Of a stretch of DNA of 64,000 bases, positions 47,162 through 56,346 are shown one piece after another. Both the position numbers and the translations under genes were made by a program. Under the pieces are notes generated by a model. It searched no databases. It was not told where the DNA came from and saw only the letters and a list, made by a program, of their open reading frames with translations. How positions within the stretch are numbered: position 1 is the first letter of the stretch; the number at the start of each line of letters is the position of its first letter. This DNA is from Nocardia brasiliensis IFM 10847 (lineage in GTDB: Bacteria; Actinomycetota; Actinomycetes; Mycobacteriales; Mycobacteriaceae): NCBI RefSeq assembly GCF_000710915.1, contig NZ_BAUA01000090.1, positions 62,001 through 126,000 on the forward strand, written 5' to 3'.

Positions 47162-47581
47162 TCAGCCGACGTTGCGTGACTCCCCGTCCGGGTTGGCTGG
47201 GTCGAGGTGCCAGCTCTTGATCCTGCGCGGGTGGATGCGAATGATGTCGTTCGAGAACCACTCCGGCGCGACCGGCGGCACGTCCACCGTCAGTGTCTCC
47301 ACCACGCCGCGGATCTCGATGCCGCGACCCCAGCCGGGTTTGACGGTGCCCGGCTCGTCCGGCGTCATGTCGTCGATCAGCAGGCTGACCCGCGGGTTCC
47401 CGAGGATGTTCTTGTAGCGTTGTGTCGCAACATGATTCGGCCCGCCGATATCGATGGTGTCGTCCGCGTTGAGCCGGAACCCCAAGGCGGTGAGCTGTGG
47501 TGCGCCCTTGGCGGAGACGGTGGCGAGGCGGGCCAGCCGCTGGCCGGCGAGATAGGCGCGTTCGATGTCGGTGAAGATCAT
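47162..47581 (-). CDS. PPOX-class F420/flavin-dependent oxidoreductase (split beta-barrel)
   Basis: 139 residues. Pyridoxamine-oxidase-like fold: LAGQRLARLATVSAKGAPQL, a GxxHVATQRYKNILGNPRVSLLIDD core and a closing FSNDIIRIHPRRIKSW. It resembles mycobacterial Rv1155/Rv2074-type proteins that bind F420 or biliverdin. Start ATG 47581 is supported by TACGGT 6 nt upstream on the minus strand. Substrate unknown. Confidence 0.82.
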   Translation of the reverse strand: MIFTDIERAYLAGQRLARLATVSAKGAPQLTALGFRLNADDTIDIGGPNHVATQRYKNILGNPRVSLLIDDMTPDEPGTVKPGWGRGIEIRGVVETLTVDVPPVAPEWFSNDIIRIHPRRIKSWHLDPANPDGESRNVG

Positions 47582-47593
47582 GGATCGACCGTA
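47582..47593 (-). promoter_or_regulatory. Predicted leaderless -10 element of the PPOX gene
   Basis: On the minus strand TACGGT (47593-47588), 6 nt, ATG 47581. Confidence 0.45.
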
Positions 47594-47651
47594 GAACCTC
47601 GAGCGCGGTTCAGTTCAAGTCATGCGTCGAAGCCCTGGTAGCCGGGCGCTC

Positions 47652-47665
47652 TAGACTGGCTACCG
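47652..47665 (+). promoter_or_regulatory. Predicted -10 element of the moxR operon
   Basis: TAGACT at 47652-47657, 8 nt, ATG 47666. The same hexamer precedes the gatB leader. Confidence 0.4.
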
Positions 47666-48547
47666 ATGAGTAAGTTCTTCGACTCCGTCGGCGCGGTCAC
47701 GCAGCGGCTCACCGAGGCCGGGTACATCCCGTCCCTCGATATCGCCACCGCGGTCTTCCTCGCCGGGCACCTCGGCAAGCCCCTCCTGATCGAGGGACCG
47801 GCCGGCGTCGGCAAAACCGAGCTCGCCAAGGCCGTCGCCGCCGCGGCGTCCGCCGATCTCATCCGGCTGCAATGCTACGAAGGCATCGACGAGGCCCGTG
47901 CCCTCTACGAGTGGAACCACGCCAAACAGCTGCTGCGCATCACCTCCGAACGCGAAGACTGGGACAGCACCCGCGACCACGTCTTCACCGACGAGTTCCT
48001 GCTCGCCCGCCCACTGCTCGCCGCCATCCGCAACTCCGGCCCCACCGTGCTGCTCATCGACGAACTCGACAAAGCCGATGTGGAACTCGAAGGGCTGCTG
48101 CTCGAGGTCCTCGGCGACTATCAGATCAGCATCCCCGAACTCGGCACCATCGCCGCCGTCCGCGCGCCGTTCGTCCTGGTCACCTCCAACGCCAACCGCG
48201 AACTCTCCGACGCCCTGAAACGCCGCTGCCTGTATCTCCACATCGACTATCCGACAGCCGAATTGGAGCGGGCCATCGTCCGGATGAAGGTGCCGGAGCT
48301 GGACGAAGCGCTCGGCGAACCTTTGGTGCGGGTCGTCGGTGCACTGCGCGAACTTTCGCTGCGCAAGCCCCCGTCCGTCGCCGAAACAGTCGACTGGGCG
48401 CGAACTCTCGTCGCGCTGGGCGCTCGCGCCGTCACCGGCAACGTGATTCGCTCGACGCTGGGGGTGCTGCTGAAATATCAAGCGGACCACCGGATCGCGA
48501 GCGAGAAGCTGGGCTTGCCGGAGTCGGACGAAGGTGGGTCGAGGTGA
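47666..48547 (+). CDS. MoxR-type AAA+ ATPase
   Basis: 293 residues. Walker A EGPAGVGKTELAKA at ~42-55, Walker B VLLIDELDKAD, sensor 1 LVTSNANRELSDALKRRC with the arginine finger region, and a small lid domain. MoxR ATPases act as chaperones with VWA-domain partners, to insert cofactors or assemble complexes; the partner here is two genes downstream. It overlaps the next frame by 4 nt (GTGA). Confidence 0.9.
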   Translation: MSKFFDSVGAVTQRLTEAGYIPSLDIATAVFLAGHLGKPLLIEGPAGVGKTELAKAVAAAASADLIRLQCYEGIDEARALYEWNHAKQLLRITSEREDWDSTRDHVFTDEFLLARPLLAAIRNSGPTVLLIDELDKADVELEGLLLEVLGDYQISIPELGTIAAVRAPFVLVTSNANRELSDALKRRCLYLHIDYPTAELERAIVRMKVPELDEALGEPLVRVVGALRELSLRKPPSVAETVDWARTLVALGARAVTGNVIRSTLGVLLKYQADHRIASEKLGLPESDEGGSR

Positions 48548-48870
48548 CCGTCGGCGCTCACCGCGTGCTCGTTCCGCACCCGCCGCGGCGGCTCCTCGCG
48601 CAGCTACCGGCTGTTCGCAACGAAAGCGGCTACCTCGCCGCGGCAATGCGCCGGGCCGATTGTGCCGCCTCGGTCGGCCCGACCGCCGTTGACGCCACCG
48701 CTTCCCGCTGCACCGCGATGACGTGGGCGCTGCACCCAAACTGGTCTACCGCCGATATCGAGAAGAACGTCGAAGTCATGGCGCGGCGGCAGTCGCGGCT
48801 CACCGACAGCGCGAACGCGCTCGACGGGCTCCACAGGGGAGTGCCTGCCCGAGGAAGGGTGACGGCATGA
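48544..48870 (+). CDS. Small protein within the MoxR-VWA operon, function unknown
   Basis: 108 residues from GTG 48544, overlapping the moxR stop by 4 nt, with its own TGA overlapping the VWA start by 4 nt. This chaining is the main reason to accept it. It contains no membrane segment or recognised domain; Ala/Arg-rich with a few Cys (RRADCAAS, SRCTAMTW). It may be a non-conserved spacer frame. Confidence 0.45.
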   Translation: MTVGAHRVLVPHPPRRLLAQLPAVRNESGYLAAAMRRADCAASVGPTAVDATASRCTAMTWALHPNWSTADIEKNVEVMARRQSRLTDSANALDGLHRGVPARGRVTA

Positions 48871-50288
48871 CCTCCTCCACGCAGCGAGGGCGCCCCGCCG
48901 CGCAATCTTCCGAGACGATGACGGACCGTTTGGTCGAGTTCGTGGGTCTGCTGCGGGATCACGGCATCACCGCAGGCCCCAGTGAAACTCTCGACGCCGC
49001 AGCGGCAATGGTCGCGCTCGGCCTGTCCGACCGCAATCGGCTGCGATCCGGGATGGCGGCGTGCCTGCTGCGCCGCAACGGCCAGCGCGCCGTCTTCGAC
49101 CAGCTCTTCGACCTCTACTTCCTGACCACCGAGCAGCCGCACGCGTCGACACCCGCCACCCCGGAATCCATTGCGGCGCTGCGTGATCGCCTGGTATCCG
49201 CACTGGCTGACGACGATCCCGAAGCGACAGCCGAACTCGCCCGCCAGGCGCTGACCGAACTAGGCGCGTACGGAGGAGCGGGCTCCGGCCAATCCACCAC
49301 ACCCGTCACCACCGCGTCCGGTGCTGGCTGGTCCTCCTACCTGACCATGAAATCCCTTCGCCCCGAAGAGCTCTTGGACCGAGTCGTCGCCGGCATGGGC
49401 GGCGCATCCGCCCTCGACAGCACCGTCCACACCATCGAAGCCAACCGCCGCCTCAACCGATTCCGCACCGCCGTCCAATCCGAGGCCCGCCTGCGCTCCG
49501 CTCAACTCCGCGGCACCGAGTACATCGCCCGCCGCGGCGTCGACACCAGCTCCGACCAGATCGATTTTCTCGGCGCCCGCGAACAGGACCTCGCCGAAAT
49601 GCGCCGCCTGGTAAACCCGTTGGCCCGCAAACTGGCCACCCGCCTCGCCGCCCGCCGCCGCAAATCCGTCCGCGGCCACATCGACATGCGCCGCACCCTG
49701 CGCCGCTCCATGGCCACCGGCGGCGTCCCCATCGACCCCGTCCTGCGTGCCCGCAAACACGGCCGCCCCGACCTCGTCGTCCTGGCCGACCTCTCCGGCT
49801 CCGTAACCGGCTTCTCCGAGTTCACCCTCCAACTCATCCAAGCCCTGCAAGACCAATTCACCAAGGTCCGCAGCTTCGGCTTCATCGACACCTGCGACGA
49901 AATCACCCCCCACTTCACCCCCGGCGACCCACCCACCCCCGGCCTGGCCGCCCGAATCATCCGCGAAGCCAACGTAACTCGCTACGGCAGCTCCAACTAC
50001 GGCGAAGCTCTCCAGGGCTTCGTGGACAACTACCTCGAAGCCCTAGGCCCACGCACGTCGTTGTTGATCCTCGGCGACGCCCGCACCAACCGCACCGCCC
50101 CCAACCTCGAAGCGCTGGAGGTCATGTGTGACCGAGCCAAACACGCTTACTGGTTGAACCCGGAGCCCTCCCGCTCGTGGTCCACGGGAGACTCCGCCGC
50201 CCACGTGTACGCGGAGCGCATCACCATGCACGAGTGCCGAAACGTAAAGCAGTTAGCCGAGGTCATAGGCCGTCTCTTGCCAACCTGA
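48867..50288 (+). CDS. VWA-domain protein (CoxE-like), partner of MoxR ATPase
   Basis: 473 residues from ATG 48867, with GGAAGGG upstream and a 4-nt overlap. An N-terminal helical region (RLVEFVGLLRDHGITAGPSE) is typical of CoxE-like proteins. The C-terminal von Willebrand A domain has the metal-site motif DLSGS near residue 308, a conserved Thr (VTRYGSSNYGEAL) and an Asp in LILGDARTN. It is probably a metal-dependent adaptor working with the MoxR ATPase. Last gene before the accessory island. Confidence 0.87.
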   Translation: MTSSTQRGRPAAQSSETMTDRLVEFVGLLRDHGITAGPSETLDAAAAMVALGLSDRNRLRSGMAACLLRRNGQRAVFDQLFDLYFLTTEQPHASTPATPESIAALRDRLVSALADDDPEATAELARQALTELGAYGGAGSGQSTTPVTTASGAGWSSYLTMKSLRPEELLDRVVAGMGGASALDSTVHTIEANRRLNRFRTAVQSEARLRSAQLRGTEYIARRGVDTSSDQIDFLGAREQDLAEMRRLVNPLARKLATRLAARRRKSVRGHIDMRRTLRRSMATGGVPIDPVLRARKHGRPDLVVLADLSGSVTGFSEFTLQLIQALQDQFTKVRSFGFIDTCDEITPHFTPGDPPTPGLAARIIREANVTRYGSSNYGEALQGFVDNYLEALGPRTSLLILGDARTNRTAPNLEALEVMCDRAKHAYWLNPEPSRSWSTGDSAAHVYAERITMHECRNVKQLAEVIGRLLPT

Positions 50289-50378
50289 GCACCTTCGTAA
50301 CGATGGGTCTCCGTTGACGGATCTTCCACTAAAGTTCTGTACTCGAGCTGTGGCGGTGGAGTGATCGTGGGGTTGGCG

Positions 50379-51923
50379 ATGACGGCAGAGTGGCAATTCG
50401 ACGTCCCGACGGCAGGGACCAAGTACTTGCCGCCGGACGCGCGGTATATGGACGCACTGACCAGTCAGGGCTACGGCTTCGAGGCCGCGATTGCCGATCT
50501 GATCGACAACTCGATTGATGCAGGTGCGAACGACGTCGTCGTGCACTTCTTGCGAGATGGTGACAACCTGGTCAGCCTGCTTGTCATCGATGACGGCCAC
50601 GGGATGACCGACGAAGAACTCGATGTCGCGATGACGGTGGGTGGCCGCCGCAATTACGCTGCCAACGCGCTCGGCATGTTCGGTACCGGCCTGAAGTCCG
50701 CGTCGCTGAGCCAGGCGTCTGCGGTAACCGTGACGAGCAGGACCCGCAAGACCCGGCCCGCTGGTCGACGTTGGGAAATGGACCGCGCTCGCGACGGATT
50801 CCAATGCGACATCGTTGAGCCTCGTTACGCCCAGTCACTGATAGATCGCTACAACGGTTGCCCGATCACGTGGCAAGGTACGGTCGTTCGCTGGGACGGG
50901 GTCAAGAATTTTCCTCAGCATGGCGGTGGTGGCCAGACCGACCGCTACCTCCATCGCACGATCAACAAGCTGGGGTTGCATCTCGGGCTGCAACTGCACC
51001 GATTCCTGCTTCGAGAAGACTTCAACATAACCATCGCTGTCGAGGACATCCGGACCGGCGACGTGTACATGAATTTCGGCGTTGTGCCCCTCGATCCCTT
51101 CGGCTATCCCATGAGCGGACACCCCGGCTATCCCCGGACTTTTGTTGCCGAGATTCCATCGATCGGCCCGCTGGCGTTGCGCGCGCATGTCTGGCCTGCG
51201 AAGTCTTCGCTGGACGAGTACAAGTCCGTTGGCTCGGTCATGGACCGCCAGGGCTTCTATTTCTATCGTCACGGCAGGCTGGTCCAGGCCGGCGGCTGGA
51301 ACAACTTTCGTCAGCCTGAGCAACACCTCTCACTCGGGCGAGTCGATATCGATCTGCCCGCGGACAGCCACGATGTGCTGCGGCTGAGTGTGAAGAAGGA
51401 GGGTGTCGAGGCGTCCCCCGAGTTCGTGTCGGCTGTCGAGGACGCCCGTGACTCGGATGGCCGTCCCTTCGCCGAGTTCGTGCTCGACGCTCAGACGGTT
51501 TATCGGGAAGCTCGAAAACGTTCCGGCACTCACCGGCGACCAGTGATCCCGCCCGGCGATGGATTCGCACCGGCAGTGCGTGAAGCCATCGAAGAAGAAC
51601 TGCCGCTGATCCCAGGCGAGCAGCCGATCACCATTCAATGGCGCAAGTTGGCCGGCGACGTCTTTTTCGAGGTGGATCGCGATCGGCGGATGATCGCGCT
51701 CAACCGGCGCTATCGAACAGCTATCCTCGGCGGGCGGCGCGGAACCCTCAACGATGCACCGATGCTGAAGTCGTTGCTGTTCTTCCTGCTTCATGAGGTG
51801 TTCGAGAAGGAGTTCAGTGGCTCACGGGTCAAGGACAATCTCCAGCTATGGCAGTCGGTTCTGGTCGCAGCCGCGCGGGCAGAATTGGACCAAATCGACG
51901 ACGGCGCTGGAGATTCCGAATGA
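50379..51923 (+). CDS. GHKL (MutL/MORC-like) ATPase of a restriction-associated system
   Basis: 514 residues from ATG 50379; GTG 50361 is also possible. The N-terminal HATPase_c_3 domain has the N-box GFEAAIADLIDNSIDAGA (~34-50), G1 VIDDGHGMTDEE (~69-80) and G2 GMFGTGLKSASLSQA (~99). A long middle region resembles the S5 transducer, and a C-terminal helical part follows. Prokaryotic MORC-type ATPases of this form have been described next to Z1 helicases and cytosine methyltransferases in restriction-type operons. It is probably an ATP-gated DNA clamp. Overlaps the helicase gene by 4 nt. Confidence 0.82.
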   Translation: MTAEWQFDVPTAGTKYLPPDARYMDALTSQGYGFEAAIADLIDNSIDAGANDVVVHFLRDGDNLVSLLVIDDGHGMTDEELDVAMTVGGRRNYAANALGMFGTGLKSASLSQASAVTVTSRTRKTRPAGRRWEMDRARDGFQCDIVEPRYAQSLIDRYNGCPITWQGTVVRWDGVKNFPQHGGGGQTDRYLHRTINKLGLHLGLQLHRFLLREDFNITIAVEDIRTGDVYMNFGVVPLDPFGYPMSGHPGYPRTFVAEIPSIGPLALRAHVWPAKSSLDEYKSVGSVMDRQGFYFYRHGRLVQAGGWNNFRQPEQHLSLGRVDIDLPADSHDVLRLSVKKEGVEASPEFVSAVEDARDSDGRPFAEFVLDAQTVYREARKRSGTHRRPVIPPGDGFAPAVREAIEEELPLIPGEQPITIQWRKLAGDVFFEVDRDRRMIALNRRYRTAILGGRRGTLNDAPMLKSLLFFLLHEVFEKEFSGSRVKDNLQLWQSVLVAAARAELDQIDDGAGDSE

Positions 51924-54883
51924 CCGACCTCGAAGCACTGCGAATCGCGCTGCACAGCGCTGTTGTCGCGGACATGGGAGCCAGCAGGCCCAAGAACCTT
52001 GTGCGTGCAATGGAATACCAGGCCGAAAACATGGTACGCGAGGCTGTGTCGCTGGCGCGTGAAGATGACTTCCGACAAGCATTGTTGGTTGCGTCGCCCG
52101 GTGATCGGCTCGTTGGTATGTGGCGGAAACTGTTGACCCAGTGGGATATCGCTGAGCAACCGATGTGGTCGACGTCGTTGTCCAGAACAGACGAACGGCG
52201 AGCAGACATCTACCGGCTCCTCGGGGTCGACGGTGCGACTCACAAGCTGCTCGAGGCATCGGTGCCGAGAGCGAACGTGGCGCCTCCCGTTGTAATCAGC
52301 ACCAAATTTGTACCTTGGTACACCCCGCAATCGCAGCAGGGGAGGCCGTGGTATTGGCCGTCGTACGAAGGTGTGTTGCGAAGAAAAGGCTGGTCCGAGG
52401 AGGCAATTGCGGGTCTGGACTTGGCTACCGACCGTGTAGTCGAGCGATTGGCGGACCCCACGCGGTTCGAGGCATACCAGTCGAAGGGCCTCGTCGTCGG
52501 GTATGTCCAGTCCGGGAAAACGGCGAACTTCACCGGCGTGATCGCCAAGGCAATCGACGCGGGTTACCGCTTGGTTATTGTGTTGGGTGGCACACTCAAC
52601 CTCCTGCGCGGCCAGACACAGCGTCGGCTGGACATGGAGCTCGTGGGTCGAGAGAATATTCTGCGCGGTGCCAATGAGTTCGAGTCCGACTACGCCGATG
52701 ATCCTGCGTGGATCAAACGGCGATTCGTCGAATTCGGTGGCCTGCCTTCATCATTGGGTGCTTTCGATATTGTGCGCATGACCACGCGTAACGATGACTA
52801 CAAAAGCTTGCTGCAAGGCATCGTCGCACTCGAGTTCGAAAAGCAAGAGCCTGCGTTACCGCTCTACGACACGAGGAATCTGCACCGATCATCGGCCCGC
52901 CTGATGGTGGTCAAGAAGAACAAGTCCGTGCTCGCCAAGCTGGTCAAAGACTTGAACAAGATAAAGACACCATTGACCGAGATCCCCGTACTGATCATCG
53001 ATGACGAGTCGGACGAGGCCTCCGTCAATACCTCTCGGCCCAAGCCCGACGCCGACCGCACGGCTATCAACCAGAAGGTCTCGGACTTGCTTACGATGCT
53101 GCCACGTGCGCAGTACGTCGGCTACACGGCGACGCCATACGCGAATGTCTTCATAGATCCGAGTGATACCGCCGACATCTTCCCGAAGGACTTCATCGTC
53201 TCGTTGCCACGCCCTGACGGCTACATGGGCGCGAGTGATTTCCACGATCTCGACTCGGAGATAGCGGAAGCTGAACGCACAGTGTCAAACTCGAACGAGA
53301 TGGCACACGTACGTGACGTCGTCATCGAGTCTGATGACGACACTGCATGCTTGCAGCAGGCAATCGACATGTTTGTCCTGACGGCCGCTATGAAGCTGTA
53401 TCGTGAGGACAGAGGCGGACTCGGGGACCGCTACTTCGTGCACCACACGATGCTGATCCACGAATCCAGTTGGATCGATGTCCATCGAGAGCTTCTCGGT
53501 CGTGTCACCAAATTGTGGTGGAACGCTGGGTATCTCGGATCTGCGGGGCATGAACGATTGCGCACATTGTTCGATGATGATGTGGCACCGGTGTCAGCCG
53601 CACGTAGCGAAGGGCTTGCTGTTCCCGACACCTACGACGAGTTGATGCCCTACGTCGGTCCTGCTGCTGTTCGTATCGGCGGTGACGACAAGCCCATCAT
53701 CGTCGTCAACGGTGACAAGGATATCGAGACCGGCGAGGCGGACTTCGACAAGCGTTCCATCTGGAAGATCCTCATCGGCGGTCAGAAGCTGTCGCGCGGG
53801 TTCACCATCGAAGGATTGACCATCTCCTACTTTCGGCGACGTGCATCCAACGTGTCGTCCTTGATGCAGATGGGGCGATGGTTCGGATTTCGTGCCGGGT
53901 ACCAGGATTTGGTGCGGCTGTACATTGGACGCGAAGAACTCGGTGTCAAAGACAAGGCGATCGACCTGTACCGGGCATTCGAAGCCGTCTGCCTTGATGA
54001 GGAAAGCTTCCGCAGTGAATTGAATCAGTATGCGGTGCTTGTCGACGGGGAGCCGCAGGTGACGCCTGGGCAGGTGCCACCGCTTGTCGCACAGCATCTT
54101 CCATGGCTCAAGCCGGCTAGCCCGAATAAGATGTACAACTCCAAGCTGGTCGAGATTCATAGTGCAGGGCAGTGGGAGGAGCTCACCGCCTATCCGACAG
54201 CGGAATCTGAACTGCGGTACAACACACACCTGTGGCTGCCGGTATTCGAATCGCTGTCTACTGAGACTGTCGGTCTGTCCTATAACTTTGCGGAGACCGG
54301 CAAGAAGCATACGTTCCCTGCCCTGACGGGCAAAATGGGCGCAACTGAGCTTCTAGATCTCGTCGGTGCGCTGAAGTGGTCTGCCCCAAGCCAATTCGCC
54401 CCGCATTTCGAGTATCTGAGTGGTATCTCAAACGGCTGCAGTCGTATGGTTGACGACTGGGTGATCCTGGCACCTCAGCATGTTCGAGGAAATAGTCGTA
54501 TAGAACTTGGGTCCAGCAGACGCACCTTCTCATGGTTCGGACGGGCGCGACGTCGCGGCCCCCTTTTCGGTGTGATCAGTGATCCGAAGCACCGTGCCGT
54601 GGCCTCCCGTATCGCTGGGGCGCTTGGCAGTTCAGGAGATCCGAACACGGAGCAGCTGGTCCAGGCTAGGCGAGGAGTGGTCGTGCTCTATCCGATCATC
54701 GAGACCGATAGTCGGGCCGAGGTGTGTACGGATGTGCCCTTCGATCCTGCTCACCTGGTCGTAGCCTTCGCGTTCGTAGCACCGGCCGATGCCCGACGAG
54801 GCGACCAACGTGTCGTCCGGTTCACCACCATCGATTCCTCAGCCGAGTCAGCAATCATCGATACGAAGCAGGTAGTCGTCTAG
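51920..54883 (+). CDS. Z1-domain superfamily II helicase/ATPase
   Basis: 987 residues from ATG 51920 (ATGA overlap with the GHKL gene). Helicase motifs: Walker A VGYVQSGKTANF (~194-201), Walker B LIIDDESDEAS (~359), motif III GYTATPYANVF (~403), motif V GGQKLSRGFTIEG, and motif VI LMQMGRWFGFR (~650). These surround the Z1 domain. It is likely a DNA translocase or remodeller that works with the GHKL ATPase. The C-terminal ~250 residues have no fold I recognise. The stop is followed by 263 bp without a gene. Confidence 0.85.
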   Translation: MTDLEALRIALHSAVVADMGASRPKNLVRAMEYQAENMVREAVSLAREDDFRQALLVASPGDRLVGMWRKLLTQWDIAEQPMWSTSLSRTDERRADIYRLLGVDGATHKLLEASVPRANVAPPVVISTKFVPWYTPQSQQGRPWYWPSYEGVLRRKGWSEEAIAGLDLATDRVVERLADPTRFEAYQSKGLVVGYVQSGKTANFTGVIAKAIDAGYRLVIVLGGTLNLLRGQTQRRLDMELVGRENILRGANEFESDYADDPAWIKRRFVEFGGLPSSLGAFDIVRMTTRNDDYKSLLQGIVALEFEKQEPALPLYDTRNLHRSSARLMVVKKNKSVLAKLVKDLNKIKTPLTEIPVLIIDDESDEASVNTSRPKPDADRTAINQKVSDLLTMLPRAQYVGYTATPYANVFIDPSDTADIFPKDFIVSLPRPDGYMGASDFHDLDSEIAEAERTVSNSNEMAHVRDVVIESDDDTACLQQAIDMFVLTAAMKLYREDRGGLGDRYFVHHTMLIHESSWIDVHRELLGRVTKLWWNAGYLGSAGHERLRTLFDDDVAPVSAARSEGLAVPDTYDELMPYVGPAAVRIGGDDKPIIVVNGDKDIETGEADFDKRSIWKILIGGQKLSRGFTIEGLTISYFRRRASNVSSLMQMGRWFGFRAGYQDLVRLYIGREELGVKDKAIDLYRAFEAVCLDEESFRSELNQYAVLVDGEPQVTPGQVPPLVAQHLPWLKPASPNKMYNSKLVEIHSAGQWEELTAYPTAESELRYNTHLWLPVFESLSTETVGLSYNFAETGKKHTFPALTGKMGATELLDLVGALKWSAPSQFAPHFEYLSGISNGCSRMVDDWVILAPQHVRGNSRIELGSSRRTFSWFGRARRRGPLFGVISDPKHRAVASRIAGALGSSGDPNTEQLVQARRGVVVLYPIIETDSRAEVCTDVPFDPAHLVVAFAFVAPADARRGDQRVVRFTTIDSSAESAIIDTKQVVV

Positions 54884-55146
54884 CATTGTTCAATGCTGGG
54901 TGTGCTGAGACTCGGTGAATGTTTGGTGCCCCAGGACGTGCACCCCACGATGTTCGGGGCTTCGGGCTGCAGGGCACAAGGTAGTGACGAAGGGGAGCAT
55001 TCAGCTCAGAGATCGACGGAGAGCTGCTGGGAAACCACTTAGGAAGCTCGCTGCGGTTGGCTGGACACGCCGACGGAACTTGTCAGACCAGTAGCCTACG
55101 GTGGCACAAACGAGAGCTACCCCAAGGCAAGCTAGGATTCCACGTC
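54884..55146. other. Gap between Z1 helicase and first methyltransferase
   Basis: 263 bp with no convincing gene. It contains only the predicted -10 (TAGGAT) of the methyltransferase near its right end. The gap separates the GHKL-Z1 pair from the restriction genes transcriptionally. Confidence 0.4.
55133..55146 (+). promoter_or_regulatory. Predicted -10 element of the first methyltransferase
   Basis: TAGGAT at 55133-55138, 8 nt, ATG 55147. Confidence 0.45.
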
Positions 55147-56301
55147 ATGCCGTCTGAAGTCGCCCACCCGACACCCATCAAGATGCTCGATCTGTTCGCG
55201 GGTCCTGGCGGGCTGGATGTTGCAGCACAGTGGCTCGGGATCGACGCCACCGGCGTCGAGCTGGATGACAACGCTTACTCCACCCGTAAAGCTGCGAAAC
55301 TGAAATCCCGTAAGTCGGATGTTCGGAAGCTCGGTCCCAAGAACTTTCCCGGTACGACGGTGCTCACTGGTGGGCCCCCGTGTCAAACCTTCTCGGTGGC
55401 GGGGGCAGGGCTCGGACGCAAGGCGTTGGAGCAGGTGAGAGGTTTCGCGAAGCGAATGAACGCACACGATGAGACCGTAGCCGACGAGATCAAGCGGCTG
55501 AGCGATGAGCGGACCGGACTAGTCCTCGAGCCGCTACGTTGGACGCTTGATGCAATCAGGATCCGCAAGCCGTACCAGACCATCGTATTGGAGCAGGTAC
55601 CTGCAGTCCTTCCGGTTTGGGAGTCATACGCTGAAATACTGGAATCTAGGGACTATCGAGTAGCTACAGGTGTCCTGCATACCGAAGATTTCGGTGTTCC
55701 TCAAACTCGCCGGAGAGCTATTCTTATTGCAAGTATGAGTAGTAAGCCGCGCCTCCCGGCGGCGACTCACCGTCGCTTTCAAAAAGGTGTCTCTCGGGAT
55801 GAAGGCGAGCGCCATCTCTTGAAATGGCGTACGATGGGCGATGCTTTGGACCGGGACTATCCTTTTGTGATTGTGTCCAATTACGGTACTGGAGGTGACC
55901 CGAAGGATCGTGGTCGACGGAGCTCGGACGAGCCAGCATATACGGTTACCGGAAAGGTATCGCGCAACCGAGTGGTAACGCCAGGGGACGAAATTGATCT
56001 CGATCGACTTAGTCACTCCGAGATCGGTCGTCTGCAGACATTCCCCAAAGATTACCCGTGGCGTGGCAAGGACATCTCTCAGCAGATCGGCAATGCGATG
56101 CCACCTCGATTGGCTGCACATGTGCTGGCTGTAGCCATCTTCGGCCGCCAACCAGATGAAAAGGCGTTGGACGCAGCGGTTGCAGGAACATGGGCCGGTG
56201 CCAGGAAGGGTAAATATCAGCTGTTGCCTGGGTTGGAACGGCCGGTATTCGAACAGCTGGGCGGAGAGGGCAGTCTTTTCGGGGTAGGTGCAAGCGATTA
56301 G
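55147..56301 (+). CDS. DNA (cytosine-5-)-methyltransferase 1
   Basis: 384 residues. Motif I MLDLFAGPGGLD (~13-24), motif IV TGGPPCQTFSVAG with catalytic Cys79, motif VI LEQVPAVLP (the usual ENV reads EQV), motif VIII PQTRRRAILIAS, and motif X QQIGNAMPPRLA. The variable region between VIII and IX (YGTGGDP ... SDEPAYTVTGK) would set specificity. It faces the NgoMIV-like endonuclease tail-to-tail with 45 nt between stops, so it is the likeliest protective partner of that enzyme; either endonuclease could be meant. Confidence 0.9.
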   Translation: MPSEVAHPTPIKMLDLFAGPGGLDVAAQWLGIDATGVELDDNAYSTRKAAKLKSRKSDVRKLGPKNFPGTTVLTGGPPCQTFSVAGAGLGRKALEQVRGFAKRMNAHDETVADEIKRLSDERTGLVLEPLRWTLDAIRIRKPYQTIVLEQVPAVLPVWESYAEILESRDYRVATGVLHTEDFGVPQTRRRAILIASMSSKPRLPAATHRRFQKGVSRDEGERHLLKWRTMGDALDRDYPFVIVSNYGTGGDPKDRGRRSSDEPAYTVTGKVSRNRVVTPGDEIDLDRLSHSEIGRLQTFPKDYPWRGKDISQQIGNAMPPRLAAHVLAVAIFGRQPDEKALDAAVAGTWAGARKGKYQLLPGLERPVFEQLGGEGSLFGVGASD

Positions 56302-56315
56302 TAGCATCAATTTAA

Positions 56316-56328
56316 CGCCGCCTCGGCG
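56316..56328. terminator. Short bidirectional hairpin between methyltransferase 1 and the NgoMIV-like gene
   Basis: CGCCG/CGGCG stem with a 3-nt loop, flanked by TTTAA on the left and AAAA on the right, so both strands see a T-tract. Confidence 0.5.
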
Positions 56329-56346
56329 AAAAGTTTGTGAGCGAGC

